The notes beneath the pieces were generated by a model, which made no database searches, was not told the origin of the DNA, and was given only the letters and a program-made list of their open reading frames with translations. This document shows, in pieces, positions 26,461-35,593 of a DNA stretch of 64,000 nt (positions are counted from its first letter, which is position 1; each line of letters starts with the position of its first letter). A program made the position numbers and the translations under genes. The stretch is from Synechococcus sp. CBW1108 (GTDB lineage Bacteria; Cyanobacteriota; Cyanobacteriia; PCC-6307; Cyanobiaceae): NCBI RefSeq assembly GCF_015840335.1, contig NZ_CP060395.1:372001-436000 (forward strand). Direction: 5' to 3'.

Positions 26461-28995
26461 TCAGACGCCAGCACCAGCAAGCTCGAGCTCGGCCGACAGG
26501 GCTGTCTGCTTGCAAATCACCACCTGCTTGTCGTCGTTGACGTCCACCAGGGCTGAATCGCCATCGCCGATCCGGCCGCTGAGGAATTCCTCGGCCAGGG
26601 AGTCTTCGAGCAGGCGCATCACGGCGCGGCGCAGCGGGCGGGCCCCGTAGGAGGGGTTGTAGCCCTCTTCCACCAGGCGCTCCTTGAAGGCCTCGGTGAC
26701 AGATAGGGCGATACCTTTCTCCAACATGCGACCGAAGACCTCCTTGAGCATGATCTCGGCGATGATCTTGACCTCGTCACGGGTGAGTTGACGGAAGACG
26801 ATGATCTCGTCGAGACGGTTGAGGAATTCGGGGCGGAAATACTGCTTGAGCTCCTCATTTACAAGGGAGCGGATCCGGTTGTAGTTGGTTTCATCCGCAT
26901 CCCCACCGCCGAATTCAAAGCCAAGGCCACCGCCGCCCTTTTCGATCACCTTCGAACCGATGTTCGAGGTCATGATGATCAGAGTGTTCTTGAAGTCGAC
27001 CGTGCGACCCTTGGAATCGGTCAGGCGACCGTCTTCGAGCAGCTGCAGTAGCAGGTTGAACACATCGGGATGGGCCTTCTCGATCTCATCGAAGAGCACC
27101 ACGGTGTAGGGGCGACGCCGCACCGCTTCGGTGAGCTGGCCACCTTCATTGAAGCCCACATATCCGGGAGGAGAGCCGATCAGCTTGCTGACCGTGTGGC
27201 GCTCCATGAATTCGGACATGTCGAGGCGGATCATTGAGTCCTCGCTGCCGAAGAAGTAAGCCGCCAGGGATTTGGTCAGCTCGGTTTTACCGACGCCGGT
27301 GGGACCGGAGAAGATGAAACTGGCGATGGGGCGGTTGGGGTTCTTAAGGCCGACCCTGGCCCGGCGGATCGCCCGAGAGACTGCCTTGACCGCCTCGTCC
27401 TGGCCGATCAGACGCTGGTGGAGGGTGTCCTCCATGTTGAGCAACTTGGCCGATTCGCTCTCAGTGAGCTTCTGCACCGGCACGCCGGTCCAGGAAGCCA
27501 CGATGTGGGCGATGTCCTCTTCGGTGACCATCGGCGTGCGCACGAGATCAACGGGGGCATCGGTCAGGGCGACGTCAACAACTTCGCTGCTGCCAGCTGG
27601 CTCTTCATCCTTGCGGGCCTGCAAGATCGAGCGGATCTGATCGCGCAGCTCCACCTCCTTGTCGCGCAGTTCACCGGCCTTGGTGAAGTCCTGCTCGCGC
27701 ACGGCATCTTCCTTGTCCTTCTGGACAGAGCGCAACTGCTTATCCACCTCCTTAGCGGCCGGGGGCAGCTTCGAATTCATCAACCTCACCCGGCTACCGG
27801 CCTCGTCGACCAGGTCAATCGCCTTATCCGGCAGGAAGCGGTCGGAGATGTAGCGATCCCCCAGGGTGGCCGCAGCAATCAGGGCCTCATCGGCGATCTT
27901 GAGCCGGTGATGGGTCTCGTAGCGCTCCTTAAGGCCGCGCAGAATTTCGATAGTTTCATCGACGGAGGGTTCGCCCACCATCACCGGCTGGAAGCGGCGC
28001 TCCAGGGCGGCATCGCGCTCGATGTGTTTGCGGTATTCATCCAAGGTGGTGGCGCCGATGCACTGCAGCTCACCTCGCGCCAAGGCTGGTTTGAGGATGT
28101 TGGCGGCATCGATGGCACCCTCGGCGGCCCCCGCCCCGATCAGGGTGTGGACCTCGTCGATCACCAGGATCACGTTGCCGGCGCTGCGGATCTCCTCCAT
28201 GATTTTTTTGAGCCGCTCCTCGAATTCACCGCGGTACTTGGTGCCGGCCACCAGGAGTCCAATGTCCAGGGTGAGAACGCGCTTCTCTTCGAGGATGTCC
28301 GGGACATCGCCGGAGTTGATGCGCTGGGCCAGGCCCTCGGCGATGGCGGTCTTGCCGACGCCGGGCTCGCCAATCAGCACGGGATTGTTCTTGGTGCGGC
28401 GACCCAGGATCTGGATCACCCGCTCAATTTCGTTTTGGCGGCCCACCACTGGGTCGAGCTTGCCGTCGGCGGCCTGCTGGGTGAGGTTGGTGCCGAATTC
28501 GTCGAGGGTGGGGGTTTTGGTGGAACCCTTGCCGCCCCCGCCGCCTGCGCTCACCTCAGCGGTTTCGCCGAGCATACGGATCACCTGGGTGCGCACCTTG
28601 GCCAAGTCGACGCCGAGGTTCTCGAGGACCCGGGCAGCGACCCCTTCGCCCTCTCGGATCAGACCCAGCAGCAGGTGCTCGGTGCCGATGTAATTGTGGC
28701 CCAGCTGGCGGGCCTCCTCGAGGGAGAGCTCGAGCACCCGCTTGGCCCGGGGGGTGAAGGGAATCTCGACGGCCACGAAGCCGGAGCCCCGGCCGATGAT
28801 CTTCTCAACTTCAACGCGGGCATCCTTGAGGTTGACGCCCATCGACTTGAGCACCTTGGCCGCCACGCCGGTACCCTCGCCGATCAGACCCAGCAGAATC
28901 TGTTCAGTGCCCACAAAGTTGTGGCCAAGGCGGCGGGCCTCTTCCTGGGCCAGCATGATCACCTTGATGGCTTTCTCGGTAAACCGCTCGAACAT
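26461..28995 (-). CDS. clpC: AAA+ unfoldase ClpC (Hsp100)
   Basis: Unfolds proteins for the ClpP3/ClpR protease of cyanobacteria. The 844-residue protein has two Clp N-domain repeats (residues 1-145, for example [17 protein letters not shown] and [17 protein letters not shown]), a first AAA module with Walker [14 protein letters not shown], a middle domain with the UVR-like motif [17 protein letters not shown], and a second AAA module with [15 protein letters not shown]. ClpP-binding signals of the VGF type are in the second module. It is full length. The upstream 160 bp to rimI hold no other gene. Confidence 0.97.
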   Translation of the reverse strand: MFERFTEKAIKVIMLAQEEARRLGHNFVGTEQILLGLIGEGTGVAAKVLKSMGVNLKDARVEVEKIIGRGSGFVAVEIPFTPRAKRVLELSLEEARQLGHNYIGTEHLLLGLIREGEGVAARVLENLGVDLAKVRTQVIRMLGETAEVSAGGGGGKGSTKTPTLDEFGTNLTQQAADGKLDPVVGRQNEIERVIQILGRRTKNNPVLIGEPGVGKTAIAEGLAQRINSGDVPDILEEKRVLTLDIGLLVAGTKYRGEFEERLKKIMEEIRSAGNVILVIDEVHTLIGAGAAEGAIDAANILKPALARGELQCIGATTLDEYRKHIERDAALERRFQPVMVGEPSVDETIEILRGLKERYETHHRLKIADEALIAAATLGDRYISDRFLPDKAIDLVDEAGSRVRLMNSKLPPAAKEVDKQLRSVQKDKEDAVREQDFTKAGELRDKEVELRDQIRSILQARKDEEPAGSSEVVDVALTDAPVDLVRTPMVTEEDIAHIVASWTGVPVQKLTESESAKLLNMEDTLHQRLIGQDEAVKAVSRAIRRARVGLKNPNRPIASFIFSGPTGVGKTELTKSLAAYFFGSEDSMIRLDMSEFMERHTVSKLIGSPPGYVGFNEGGQLTEAVRRRPYTVVLFDEIEKAHPDVFNLLLQLLEDGRLTDSKGRTVDFKNTLIIMTSNIGSKVIEKGGGGLGFEFGGGDADETNYNRIRSLVNEELKQYFRPEFLNRLDEIIVFRQLTRDEVKIIAEIMLKEVFGRMLEKGIALSVTEAFKERLVEEGYNPSYGARPLRRAVMRLLEDSLAEEFLSGRIGDGDSALVDVNDDKQVVICKQTALSAELELAGAGV

Positions 28996-29159
28996 GGGCC
29001 GGGGCCTGGTACAAGTTGTTCCAAGCTACCAGGGTTATCGGGTGGGGTGTGGTTTAGGTTCGCTGAAAGCCAGATCCGTTGCTGCTACAGGCAGACTGCG
29101 GGCTTTTGCAAACAACTTGAGCTTCTGATGTAGCGGTTTTCAGCAATAAGAAAAGCCGG

Positions 29160-29651
29160 TTATCCACACCCTGGCTCTTCATCTTTGCTTGCCGTTAGCC
29201 GAAGCCATTGGATCAGGGCATCGTCCCCATTGCGGTAGTAACCGCGACGCAGCCCCGCATCCAGAAAGCCGCAACGGCGATAGAGGGCCACCGCGGCGCC
29301 GTTGCCAGGGGCAACTTCCAGGGTTGCGTGCAGAGCTCCGCTGGCCCGGGCGATCTCCAGCAGGGCCTCCAGCACCCTGCCGCCCAGGCCCCGGCGTCTC
29401 TGCTCCGGAGCAACCGCCACCAGGGTGATGTGCAGTTCATCGAGCACCAGCCAGCCGCAGGCCATGGCCAGAAGGTGCTCCCCCCGCCAGAGTCCCACCC
29501 CCGGCCGGCCCTGATCGGCCAACTCAATCTGCCATTGGCTGGCGCTCCAGAGCCCCCCCAGGCTGGCCCTGTCGAGGTCGAGACAGGGGCGCCAATCGTC
29601 GGGTATCAGCAGGGACTGGCGCAGCGGCGCCAGGGGCTTCCGTACATTCAT
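29160..29651 (-). CDS. rimI: RimI-like ribosomal-protein N-acetyltransferase
   Basis: GNAT-family acetyltransferase of 163 residues, probably acting on the N terminus of S18 or of other proteins. The acetyl-CoA loop is VAVAPEQRRRGLGGRVLEAL (Q/R-x-x-G-x-G), followed by LEVAPGNGAAVALYRRCGF, the RimI C-terminal motif. The frame is open to 29732, but ATG 29651 (MNVRKPLAP) has GGGAG a few bases upstream and gives the normal size. It is divergent from lysA, with only 27 bp between the starts. Confidence 0.83.
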   Translation of the reverse strand: MNVRKPLAPLRQSLLIPDDWRPCLDLDRASLGGLWSASQWQIELADQGRPGVGLWRGEHLLAMACGWLVLDELHITLVAVAPEQRRRGLGGRVLEALLEIARASGALHATLEVAPGNGAAVALYRRCGFLDAGLRRGYYRNGDDALIQWLRLTASKDEEPGCG

Positions 29652-29678
29652 GCTCCCTAGACCCGCGCGGCCCCAGCC

Positions 29679-31067
29679 ATGGTGACCTCCCGTGAGCCCC
29701 TCGCGCAGCCGCTGCCGTTTGAGGTTGACCAAGACCTATCCAGCCCCAACCGCAACCTCACCCCCCTGAGCACCCGACTGGACGAGCAGGGGCGCCTGAG
29801 CCTGGGGAACTGCACCCTCAGCGACCTGGCCCGCCGATACGGCACTCCCCTCTACGTGCTCGACGAGACCACCCTGCGGGCCACCTGCCGGGCCTATCGC
29901 GAAGCCCTGGCCAGGCACTATCCGGGCGAAGCTCTGGCCCTGTACGCCTCCAAAGCCAACAGCTCCCTGGCGATCACGGCCCTGGTGGCCGCCGAGGGAT
30001 TGGGGCTCGACGCGGTCTCGGCTGGAGAACTGCTGACCGCTTTCCAGGGGGGCATGGCAGGCGAGCGGATCGTGCTGCACGGCAACAACAAGAGTCGCGA
30101 GGAGCTGGCCCTGGCCGTGGCCCACGGGGTCACCGTGGTGGCGGACAACTGGCGGGACCTGGAGCTGCTGGCTGAGCTGGCACCGGACTTCCCTGGGCCG
30201 GCGCGACTGATGCTGCGCTTTACGCCCGGCATCGAATGTCACACCCATGAGTACATCCGCACGGGACACCTCGACAGCAAGTTTGGCTTCGATCCCGACC
30301 AGCTCGAGGCGGTGATGCGGCATCTGACGACCTGCCCCTGGGCCCGTCTCACCGGGCTGCACGCCCACATCGGCTCCCAGATCTTCGAACTGCAGCCCCA
30401 CCGCGATGTGGCCGCGGTGCTGGCCGACGCCCTGGCCCTGGCCCGATCCCTCGGCCATCCCGTGGAGGATCTCAACGTGGGCGGGGGCCTCGGGATCCGC
30501 TACGTGGCCAGCGACGATCCCCCTTCAATCGATGCCTGGGTGCGCACGGTGGCAGAAGCGGTGGTGGAGGCCTGCCGGGAGAGGGGGCTCGTTCTGCCGC
30601 GGCTGCTCTGCGAACCCGGCCGCTCCCTGGTGGCAACGGCGGGGGTCACCCTCTACGAGGTGGGCAGCCGCAAACCCATCCCAGGCCTGCGTACCTACCT
30701 CTCCGTAGATGGCGGCATGAGTGACAACCCCAGGCCGATCACCTATCAGTCTCAGTACACAGCCCTGTTGGCCGATCGCCCCATGGCCGAGCCCAACGAA
30801 ACCGTCACCGTGGCCGGCAAGCACTGCGAATCCGGCGACGTGCTGCTCAAGGACCTGGCCCTGCCCCCTGCCACCGCTGGGGATGTGTTGGTGGTATTCG
30901 CCACCGGTGCCTACAATGCCTCGATGGGCTCCAACTACAACCGCATCCCCCGGCCGGCGACCGTGCTGGTTGCGGAGGGATCTGCCGAACTGGTTCAGCG
31001 TCGCGAGCAGCCGGAAGACCTACTGCGCTACGACGTTCTGCCATCCCGACTCCGCTACCTAGGCTGA
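29679..31067 (+). CDS. lysA: Diaminopimelate decarboxylase
   Basis: Last step of lysine synthesis, decarboxylating meso-diaminopimelate with PLP. The 462-residue fold-type III enzyme has the PLP lysine in ALYASKANSSLAI, the glycine-rich phosphate loop NVGGGLGIRYVA, RLLCEPGRSLVATAG, and the active-site Cys region AGKHCESGDVLLKD, plus ATGAYNASMGSNYN. It is full length. It begins a tightly spaced run of genes (lysA, cdaA, uppS, bioB, trhO, GST-DUF952) with gaps of under 25 bp or overlaps, so one long operon is likely. Confidence 0.96.
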   Translation: MVTSREPLAQPLPFEVDQDLSSPNRNLTPLSTRLDEQGRLSLGNCTLSDLARRYGTPLYVLDETTLRATCRAYREALARHYPGEALALYASKANSSLAITALVAAEGLGLDAVSAGELLTAFQGGMAGERIVLHGNNKSREELALAVAHGVTVVADNWRDLELLAELAPDFPGPARLMLRFTPGIECHTHEYIRTGHLDSKFGFDPDQLEAVMRHLTTCPWARLTGLHAHIGSQIFELQPHRDVAAVLADALALARSLGHPVEDLNVGGGLGIRYVASDDPPSIDAWVRTVAEAVVEACRERGLVLPRLLCEPGRSLVATAGVTLYEVGSRKPIPGLRTYLSVDGGMSDNPRPITYQSQYTALLADRPMAEPNETVTVAGKHCESGDVLLKDLALPPATAGDVLVVFATGAYNASMGSNYNRIPRPATVLVAEGSAELVQRREQPEDLLRYDVLPSRLRYLG

Positions 31068-31087
31068 GCTGATTGTCAGGAGGGGCT

Positions 31088-31918
31088 GTGGTCGGGCCGC
31101 AACTTGGGGGGTTGCTTCGCCTCATCGATCCGCGCCTGCCCCTGGATCTGCTGTTTGCAACCAGCCTGGGGGTCCTGGTGCTGGGCCGGATCACCGAGGC
31201 CCGCACCCTCTGGCTGCTGCGCGGCTATCTGCTGCTGGTGGCCCTGGCCTGGGTCGTGCAGAGATACGCCAATCTGCCCCTCACCAGTAAATTGGTGGAG
31301 GCGTTGGTGCTGGCCTGCAGCCTTGCCCTGGCGATTCTCTGGCAGGGAGAGCTGCGGCGCTTGATGGAGCTGCTCGGCACCGGCAGGCTCGGGGTGTTGT
31401 TTGACAACCGCAGCAGCGACCAGCTGGGCTCAGGTTCGGTGGCCATACTCAGCGAGGCGGCAGGGCGCCTGTCCCAGGCCCGTCGCGGCGGCCTGATCGT
31501 GGTGGACCTGGGCTGTGATCTGCGGCCCGAGGATTTTCTCAACCCCGGCATTGATCTCGATGCCAAGTTGACCGTGGACCTGCTGCTCAACCTGTTTGCC
31601 GCCGACACGCCGCTCCACGATGGGGCCGTGCTGGTGAAGGCCAACCGGATTGTGGCCGCCGGAGTGATCCTGCCCCTCTCACGCCAGGGGATCAATCGTT
31701 ACGGCACTCGCCACCTGGCGGCCCTGGGGCTTACCGAGCGCTTTAACCAGTGTCTGGCCATCGTGGTGTCCGAGGAAACGGGCACCCTTTCCCTGGCGAG
31801 CCAGGGCCGGCTGGAGAGGCCAATCACCAGCAGTCGCCTCCACGATCTGCTCAGCAAGGCCCTGGCCTTGCCTGCGGGTCGTACCGTGACCAAGGACACG
31901 CCGGAATTCCGCGGATGA
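31088..31918 (+). CDS. cdaA: Diadenylate cyclase CdaA (c-di-AMP synthase)
   Basis: Makes c-di-AMP, which controls osmotic balance and day-night metabolism in cyanobacteria. Three N-terminal membrane helices (about residues 16-90, for example [15 protein letters not shown] and [10 protein letters not shown]) are followed by the DAC domain: [33 protein letters not shown] (DGA motif) and [14 protein letters not shown]. The last is the RHR motif with Leu in place of the second Arg. GTG 31088 is chosen because AGGAGG lies just upstream; TTG 31073 is in frame as an alternative. The stop overlaps the uppS start as ATGA. Confidence 0.92.
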   Translation: MVGPQLGGLLRLIDPRLPLDLLFATSLGVLVLGRITEARTLWLLRGYLLLVALAWVVQRYANLPLTSKLVEALVLACSLALAILWQGELRRLMELLGTGRLGVLFDNRSSDQLGSGSVAILSEAAGRLSQARRGGLIVVDLGCDLRPEDFLNPGIDLDAKLTVDLLLNLFAADTPLHDGAVLVKANRIVAAGVILPLSRQGINRYGTRHLAALGLTERFNQCLAIVVSEETGTLSLASQGRLERPITSSRLHDLLSKALALPAGRTVTKDTPEFRG

Positions 31919-32688
31919 GTCGCGCCTTGGCGACCGACACTGTGACTGCCGCCCAGGCCGGGCTGTCTGACCTGGATGGGGCCAGGCTGCCGCGCCACGT
32001 GGCCGTGATCATGGACGGCAACGGGCGTTGGGCCAAGCAGCGCAACCTGCCCAGGGTGATGGGCCACCGCGAGGGCGTCGAGGCACTTAAACGCACCCTG
32101 CGGCTCTGCAGCGACCTGGGCATCGGTGCCCTCACCGCCTACGCCTTCTCCACCGAAAACTGGAGCCGCCCGGGAGAGGAGGTGAGCTTCCTGATGACCC
32201 TGTTTGAGCGGGTCCTGGCCAGGGAGCTGCACGCCCTGGAGCAGGAGCAGGTGCGCATTCGTTTTCTTGGCGATCTCGAGCCCCTACCCCCGGGCTTGCA
32301 GCGCCTGATCGCCGACGCCACCGAGCGCACCGCCGCCAACTCCGGCATCCACTTCAACGTCTGCACCAATTACGGCGGCAGGGCCGAGTTGGTACGAGCT
32401 GCCAGACGACTGGCCCAGCGCTGCGCCGATGGCGACCTCGATCCGGCCGCCATCGACGAGCAGGCCTTCACCGCTGAGCTCCATACCGCCGGCGAACGGG
32501 ATCCCGACCTGCTGATTCGCACCAGCGGCGAGCTGCGCATCAGCAACTTCCTGCTCTGGCAGCTGGCCTACGCCGAAATCCACATCACCGATGTGCTCTG
32601 GCCGGATTTCGACGAGCCGGCCCTGCTGGGCGCCCTGCTCGACTTCCAGGGCCGCCAGCGCCGCTTCGGCGGAGTCGATCCCTGCTGA
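31915..32688 (+). CDS. uppS: Isoprenyl transferase (undecaprenyl diphosphate synthase)
   Basis: Builds the C55 lipid carrier for wall and surface-glycan synthesis from IPP and FPP. The 257-residue cis-prenyltransferase has [42 protein letters not shown] and [20 protein letters not shown], all the conserved substrate and Mg-binding stretches. Translation is coupled to cdaA by an ATGA overlap, which places the lipid carrier next to the c-di-AMP signal that influences wall turnover. Confidence 0.96.
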   Translation: MSRALATDTVTAAQAGLSDLDGARLPRHVAVIMDGNGRWAKQRNLPRVMGHREGVEALKRTLRLCSDLGIGALTAYAFSTENWSRPGEEVSFLMTLFERVLARELHALEQEQVRIRFLGDLEPLPPGLQRLIADATERTAANSGIHFNVCTNYGGRAELVRAARRLAQRCADGDLDPAAIDEQAFTAELHTAGERDPDLLIRTSGELRISNFLLWQLAYAEIHITDVLWPDFDEPALLGALLDFQGRQRRFGGVDPC

Positions 32689-32704
32689 ATCTGCTGAACC
32701 TTCC

Positions 32705-33652
32705 TTGATCACACGTCACGACTGGTGCCGTTCCGAAATCATGGCCCTGCTTGAGCTGCCCCTGGTGGATCTGCTCTGGCAGGCCCAGCAGGTGCACCGG
32801 GAGGCCAACCCCGGCTACCACGTGCAGCTGGCCTCGCTGCTGAGCGTCAAGACAGGCGGCTGCGAAGAAGACTGCGCCTATTGCCCCCAGTCGCTGCACA
32901 ACAGCAGCGACCTGAGCGGCCGACCGGAACTGGAGGTGGAGCCGGTGCTGGCTCGGGCCCGCACCGCCAAGCAGGCCGGGGCCGATCGTTTCTGCATGGG
33001 CTGGGCCTGGCGCGAGATCCGTGATGGGGCGCCCTTTGAGGCGATGTTGGCGATGGTGCGGGGCGTGCGCGGGCTGGGCCTGGAAGCCTGCGTCACCGCC
33101 GGCATGCTCAGCGATTCCCAGGCGGCACGACTGGCGGAGGCAGGGCTTAGCGCCTACAACCATAACCTCGACACCAGCCCCGAGCACTACGGGCGGATCA
33201 TCACCACCCGCACCTACCAGGAGCGGCTTGAGACGCTGCAGCGGGTGCGAACCGCTGGGATATCGATCTGCTGCGGAGGCATCATCGGCATGGGCGAAAC
33301 CCAGACCGATCGGGCCGGCCTGCTCGAGGTGCTGGCCAACCTGGATCCCCATCCCGAGAGCGTGCCGATCAATGCCCTCGTAGCAGTGGAGGGCACCCCC
33401 CTGGAGGAGCTGCCGCCGGTGGATCCCCTGGAGCTGGTGCGGATGGTGGCCACGGCCCGGATCCTGATGCCCTCCGCCCGGGTGCGGCTCAGCGCCGGCC
33501 GGGAACAGCTGGGTCGGGAGGCCCAGATCCTCTGCCTGCTGGCGGGGGCAGATTCGATCTTCTATGGCGACACCCTGCTGACCACCTCCAATCCGGCGGT
33601 GGAGGCAGACCGGCAACTGCTGGCCGCCGCCGGGGTGCGGGTGGGGGGATGA
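32705..33652 (+). CDS. bioB: Biotin synthase
   Basis: Radical-SAM enzyme inserting sulfur into dethiobiotin. It has the cluster motif [13 protein letters not shown] (CxxxCxxC), [32 protein letters not shown] and the [2Fe-2S]-region [13 protein letters not shown]. The ATG at 32741 would remove the conserved BioB entry RHDW; the TTG at 32705 gives [12 protein letters not shown], which matches the family, so I use it (315 residues). The stop overlaps the trhO start as ATGA. Confidence 0.94.
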   Translation: MITRHDWCRSEIMALLELPLVDLLWQAQQVHREANPGYHVQLASLLSVKTGGCEEDCAYCPQSLHNSSDLSGRPELEVEPVLARARTAKQAGADRFCMGWAWREIRDGAPFEAMLAMVRGVRGLGLEACVTAGMLSDSQAARLAEAGLSAYNHNLDTSPEHYGRIITTRTYQERLETLQRVRTAGISICCGGIIGMGETQTDRAGLLEVLANLDPHPESVPINALVAVEGTPLEELPPVDPLELVRMVATARILMPSARVRLSAGREQLGREAQILCLLAGADSIFYGDTLLTTSNPAVEADRQLLAAAGVRVGG

Positions 33653-34554
33653 GCCTGCTGGTGGCGGCTTTCTATCGCTTCGCCGCGCTTGAAAACCTGC
33701 CGGCCTTGCGGGGCGAACTGCTGCAGCTGGCGGAAGCTCAGGGGCTAAGCGGCACGATCCTGCTGGCGGCTGAGGGGGTCAATGGCACGATCGCCGGAGC
33801 AGATGCTGGCGTGCAGGTGCTGCTGGATCGGCTGCGGCAGGTTGCAGGCCTGGAGCGGTTGGAAGCCAAGTTGAGCCGCTCCGGCATTAAGGCCTTCCAC
33901 CGGCTCAAAGTGCGGCTCAAGCGTGAGATCGTGACCATGGGTGAGCCCCAGGTGAGTCCCTATCTGGCCTCGAAGGTGGGCACCCACGTGCCCCCTGGGC
34001 AGTGGGATGCCCTGATCGCCCGCCCCGACACCCTGGTGATTGATACCCGCAACGCCTACGAGGTGGCGATCGGCAGCTTTGAAGGTGCGATTGATCCAGG
34101 CACCGCAACTTTTCGCGAGTTTCCCCAGTGGGTGGAGCAGGAGCTCAGGCCGCTGGTGGCCGAGCGCCAGCCCAAGGCAATTGCCATGTTCTGCACCGGG
34201 GGCATCCGCTGCGAGAAGGCCACCGCCTATCTGCAGCAGCAGGGCTTCGAGGGGGTGCACCACCTGGAGGGCGGCATCCTCCGCTATCTCGAGGAGGTTC
34301 CGGCCCAGGGCAGCAGCTGGTGGGGTGAGTGTTTCGTATTTGACCAGCGGGTGGCGGTGAACCACCAGCTCGAGCCCGGGGAGCACAGCCTTTGCTTCGC
34401 CTGCGGCCTGCCGCTGGCGCCGGCTGATCGCCAGCTACCCAGCTTTCGCGTCGGGGTGAGCTGCCGCCACTGCCTCGAGCGTTTCAGCGATTCCGATCGG
34501 GCCCGCTTCGCCGAACGCCAGCGCCAGATCGAGCATGCCCGGGCCAGTGGCTGA
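33649..34554 (+). CDS. trhO: tRNA uridine-34 hydroxylase TrhO (YceA rhodanese family)
   Basis: Oxygen-dependent formation of 5-hydroxyuridine at the tRNA wobble base. The 301-residue protein has an N-terminal acylphosphatase-like domain ([16 protein letters not shown]), the rhodanese domain with the active Cys in [16 protein letters not shown], and a C-terminal Cys set [10 protein letters not shown] with SCRHC that may bind metal. This is the standard layout. It lies between bioB (ATGA overlap) and the GST fusion gene (20-bp overlap). Confidence 0.9.
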   Translation: MSLLVAAFYRFAALENLPALRGELLQLAEAQGLSGTILLAAEGVNGTIAGADAGVQVLLDRLRQVAGLERLEAKLSRSGIKAFHRLKVRLKREIVTMGEPQVSPYLASKVGTHVPPGQWDALIARPDTLVIDTRNAYEVAIGSFEGAIDPGTATFREFPQWVEQELRPLVAERQPKAIAMFCTGGIRCEKATAYLQQQGFEGVHHLEGGILRYLEEVPAQGSSWWGECFVFDQRVAVNHQLEPGEHSLCFACGLPLAPADRQLPSFRVGVSCRHCLERFSDSDRARFAERQRQIEHARASG

Positions 34555-35530
34555 CCTCCGGCCGATCCTCTACAGCTTCCGGCGCTGCCCCTACGCGATC
34601 CGGGCGCGACTGGCGCTGGCGGCGGCTGGCTTGCGGCCGGGGGTGAATCTGGAGCTGCGGGAGGTGCACCTGCAGGCCAAGCCCCCCGAGCTGCTGGAGG
34701 CCTCGGCCAAGGGCACGGTGCCGGTGCTGGTTCTGCCCGATGGGCGGGTGCTCGACGAGAGCCTGGGGATCATGCACTGGGCTTTGGGGCGCAGCGCCCC
34801 CCACGGCTGGCTGGGGGGCTGGGGGCCGGCCCAGGTGGCGGCGATGGAGGCGCTGATCACCGCAAACGACGGCCCCTTCAAGCACCACCTCGATCGCTTC
34901 AAATACCCCGATCGCTACCGGGGCGAGGCCGCTGGGGCCCATCGCCAGGCCGGCCTAACCATCTTGCGCAGCTGGAGCCGACGGTTGGAGCTGGGGGGCT
35001 GGCTGCTGGGCCCTCGGCCGTCGCTCGCCGACTGGGCCCTGCTGCCCTTCGTGCGCCAGTTCCGCCTGGTGGATCCGGCGGGCTTCGATGCAGAGCCCCA
35101 AATCGAGGCGCTCCAGGCCTGGCTGGGTAGGTTTGTGGCCGGGCCAGAGCTGGCGGCTGCACTCGAGGAGCCCTGGGCGGCACGGGCTGCCTGGCGCTCT
35201 CCCGGCTGGCTCTATCACCTGGCGCTGGGGCCGGAGTGGCAGGCGGCCCGGGCCGATGGCATGTATCGCCACTCCACCCGGGGTCGCTCCCTGGAGGTGG
35301 TGGGCTTCATCCATCTGAGCAACGCCCACCAGGTGGAGGCTACCGCGGCCCTCTTTTATGGCGACCTGCCCGCCGGGGAGGTGCTGCTGCTGACAATTGA
35401 TCCCCAGCGCCTGGCGGCTGCCGGTTTGGAGGTGCGTCTTGAGCAGGCCGGCAGCGGGGAGCCCTTCCCCCACCTGTATGGGCCCTTGCCCCTGGGGGCC
35501 GTGCTGCGCGCCGAGCCCTGGCTGCGGTGA
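34535..35530 (+). CDS. Fusion of a glutathione S-transferase with a DUF952 domain
   Basis: Residues 1-80 form a thioredoxin-like GST N domain (YSFRRCPYAIRARLALAAAG, with a Cys in the omega/beta-class position, then KGTVPVLVLPDGRVLDES). Residues 90-210 form the helical GST C domain (GPRPSLADWALLPFVRQFR). From about residue 225 to the end is a DUF952 domain (GWLYHLALGPEWQAARADG, VVGFIHLSNAHQVEATA, LYGPLPLGAVLRAEPWL). DUF952 is usually a free protein of about 110 residues and unknown function; its His/Arg residues suggest a nucleotide- or ADP-ribose-type pocket, which is inference. Length is 331 residues. It is the last gene of the lysA run. Confidence 0.82.
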   Translation: MPGPVADLRPILYSFRRCPYAIRARLALAAAGLRPGVNLELREVHLQAKPPELLEASAKGTVPVLVLPDGRVLDESLGIMHWALGRSAPHGWLGGWGPAQVAAMEALITANDGPFKHHLDRFKYPDRYRGEAAGAHRQAGLTILRSWSRRLELGGWLLGPRPSLADWALLPFVRQFRLVDPAGFDAEPQIEALQAWLGRFVAGPELAAALEEPWAARAAWRSPGWLYHLALGPEWQAARADGMYRHSTRGRSLEVVGFIHLSNAHQVEATAALFYGDLPAGEVLLLTIDPQRLAAAGLEVRLEQAGSGEPFPHLYGPLPLGAVLRAEPWLR

Positions 35531-35539
35531 CGACGTTTA

Positions 35540-35553
35540 GTATGCCTTGATAC
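35540..35553 (+). promoter_or_regulatory. Candidate NtcA-binding site upstream of glutaminase
   Basis: GTATGCCTTGATAC is an exact GTA-N8-TAC match, the consensus for the nitrogen regulator NtcA. It is the only such site noticed in this intergenic region and lies 40 bp before the glutaminase ATG. A weak -10-like TTAATC begins 24 bp after it (35578), close to the 22-bp spacing of activated promoters. That would place the transcript start very near the ATG. Not proven. Confidence 0.6.
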
Positions 35554-35593
35554 GATTTGACGCGCTTAAGGTTGGAATTAATCAAGTCCCTTG

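Noticed and set aside
29007-29021. GTAC-N5-GTTC before clpC resembling a LexA box
   Set aside because: Cyanobacterial LexA sites have four bases between the half-sites; this has five, and clpC is not a typical SOS gene.
27418-29133. A 571-codon open frame on the plus strand opposite clpC
   Set aside because: It is the antisense shadow of clpC, caused by high GC at third positions; no domain is visible.
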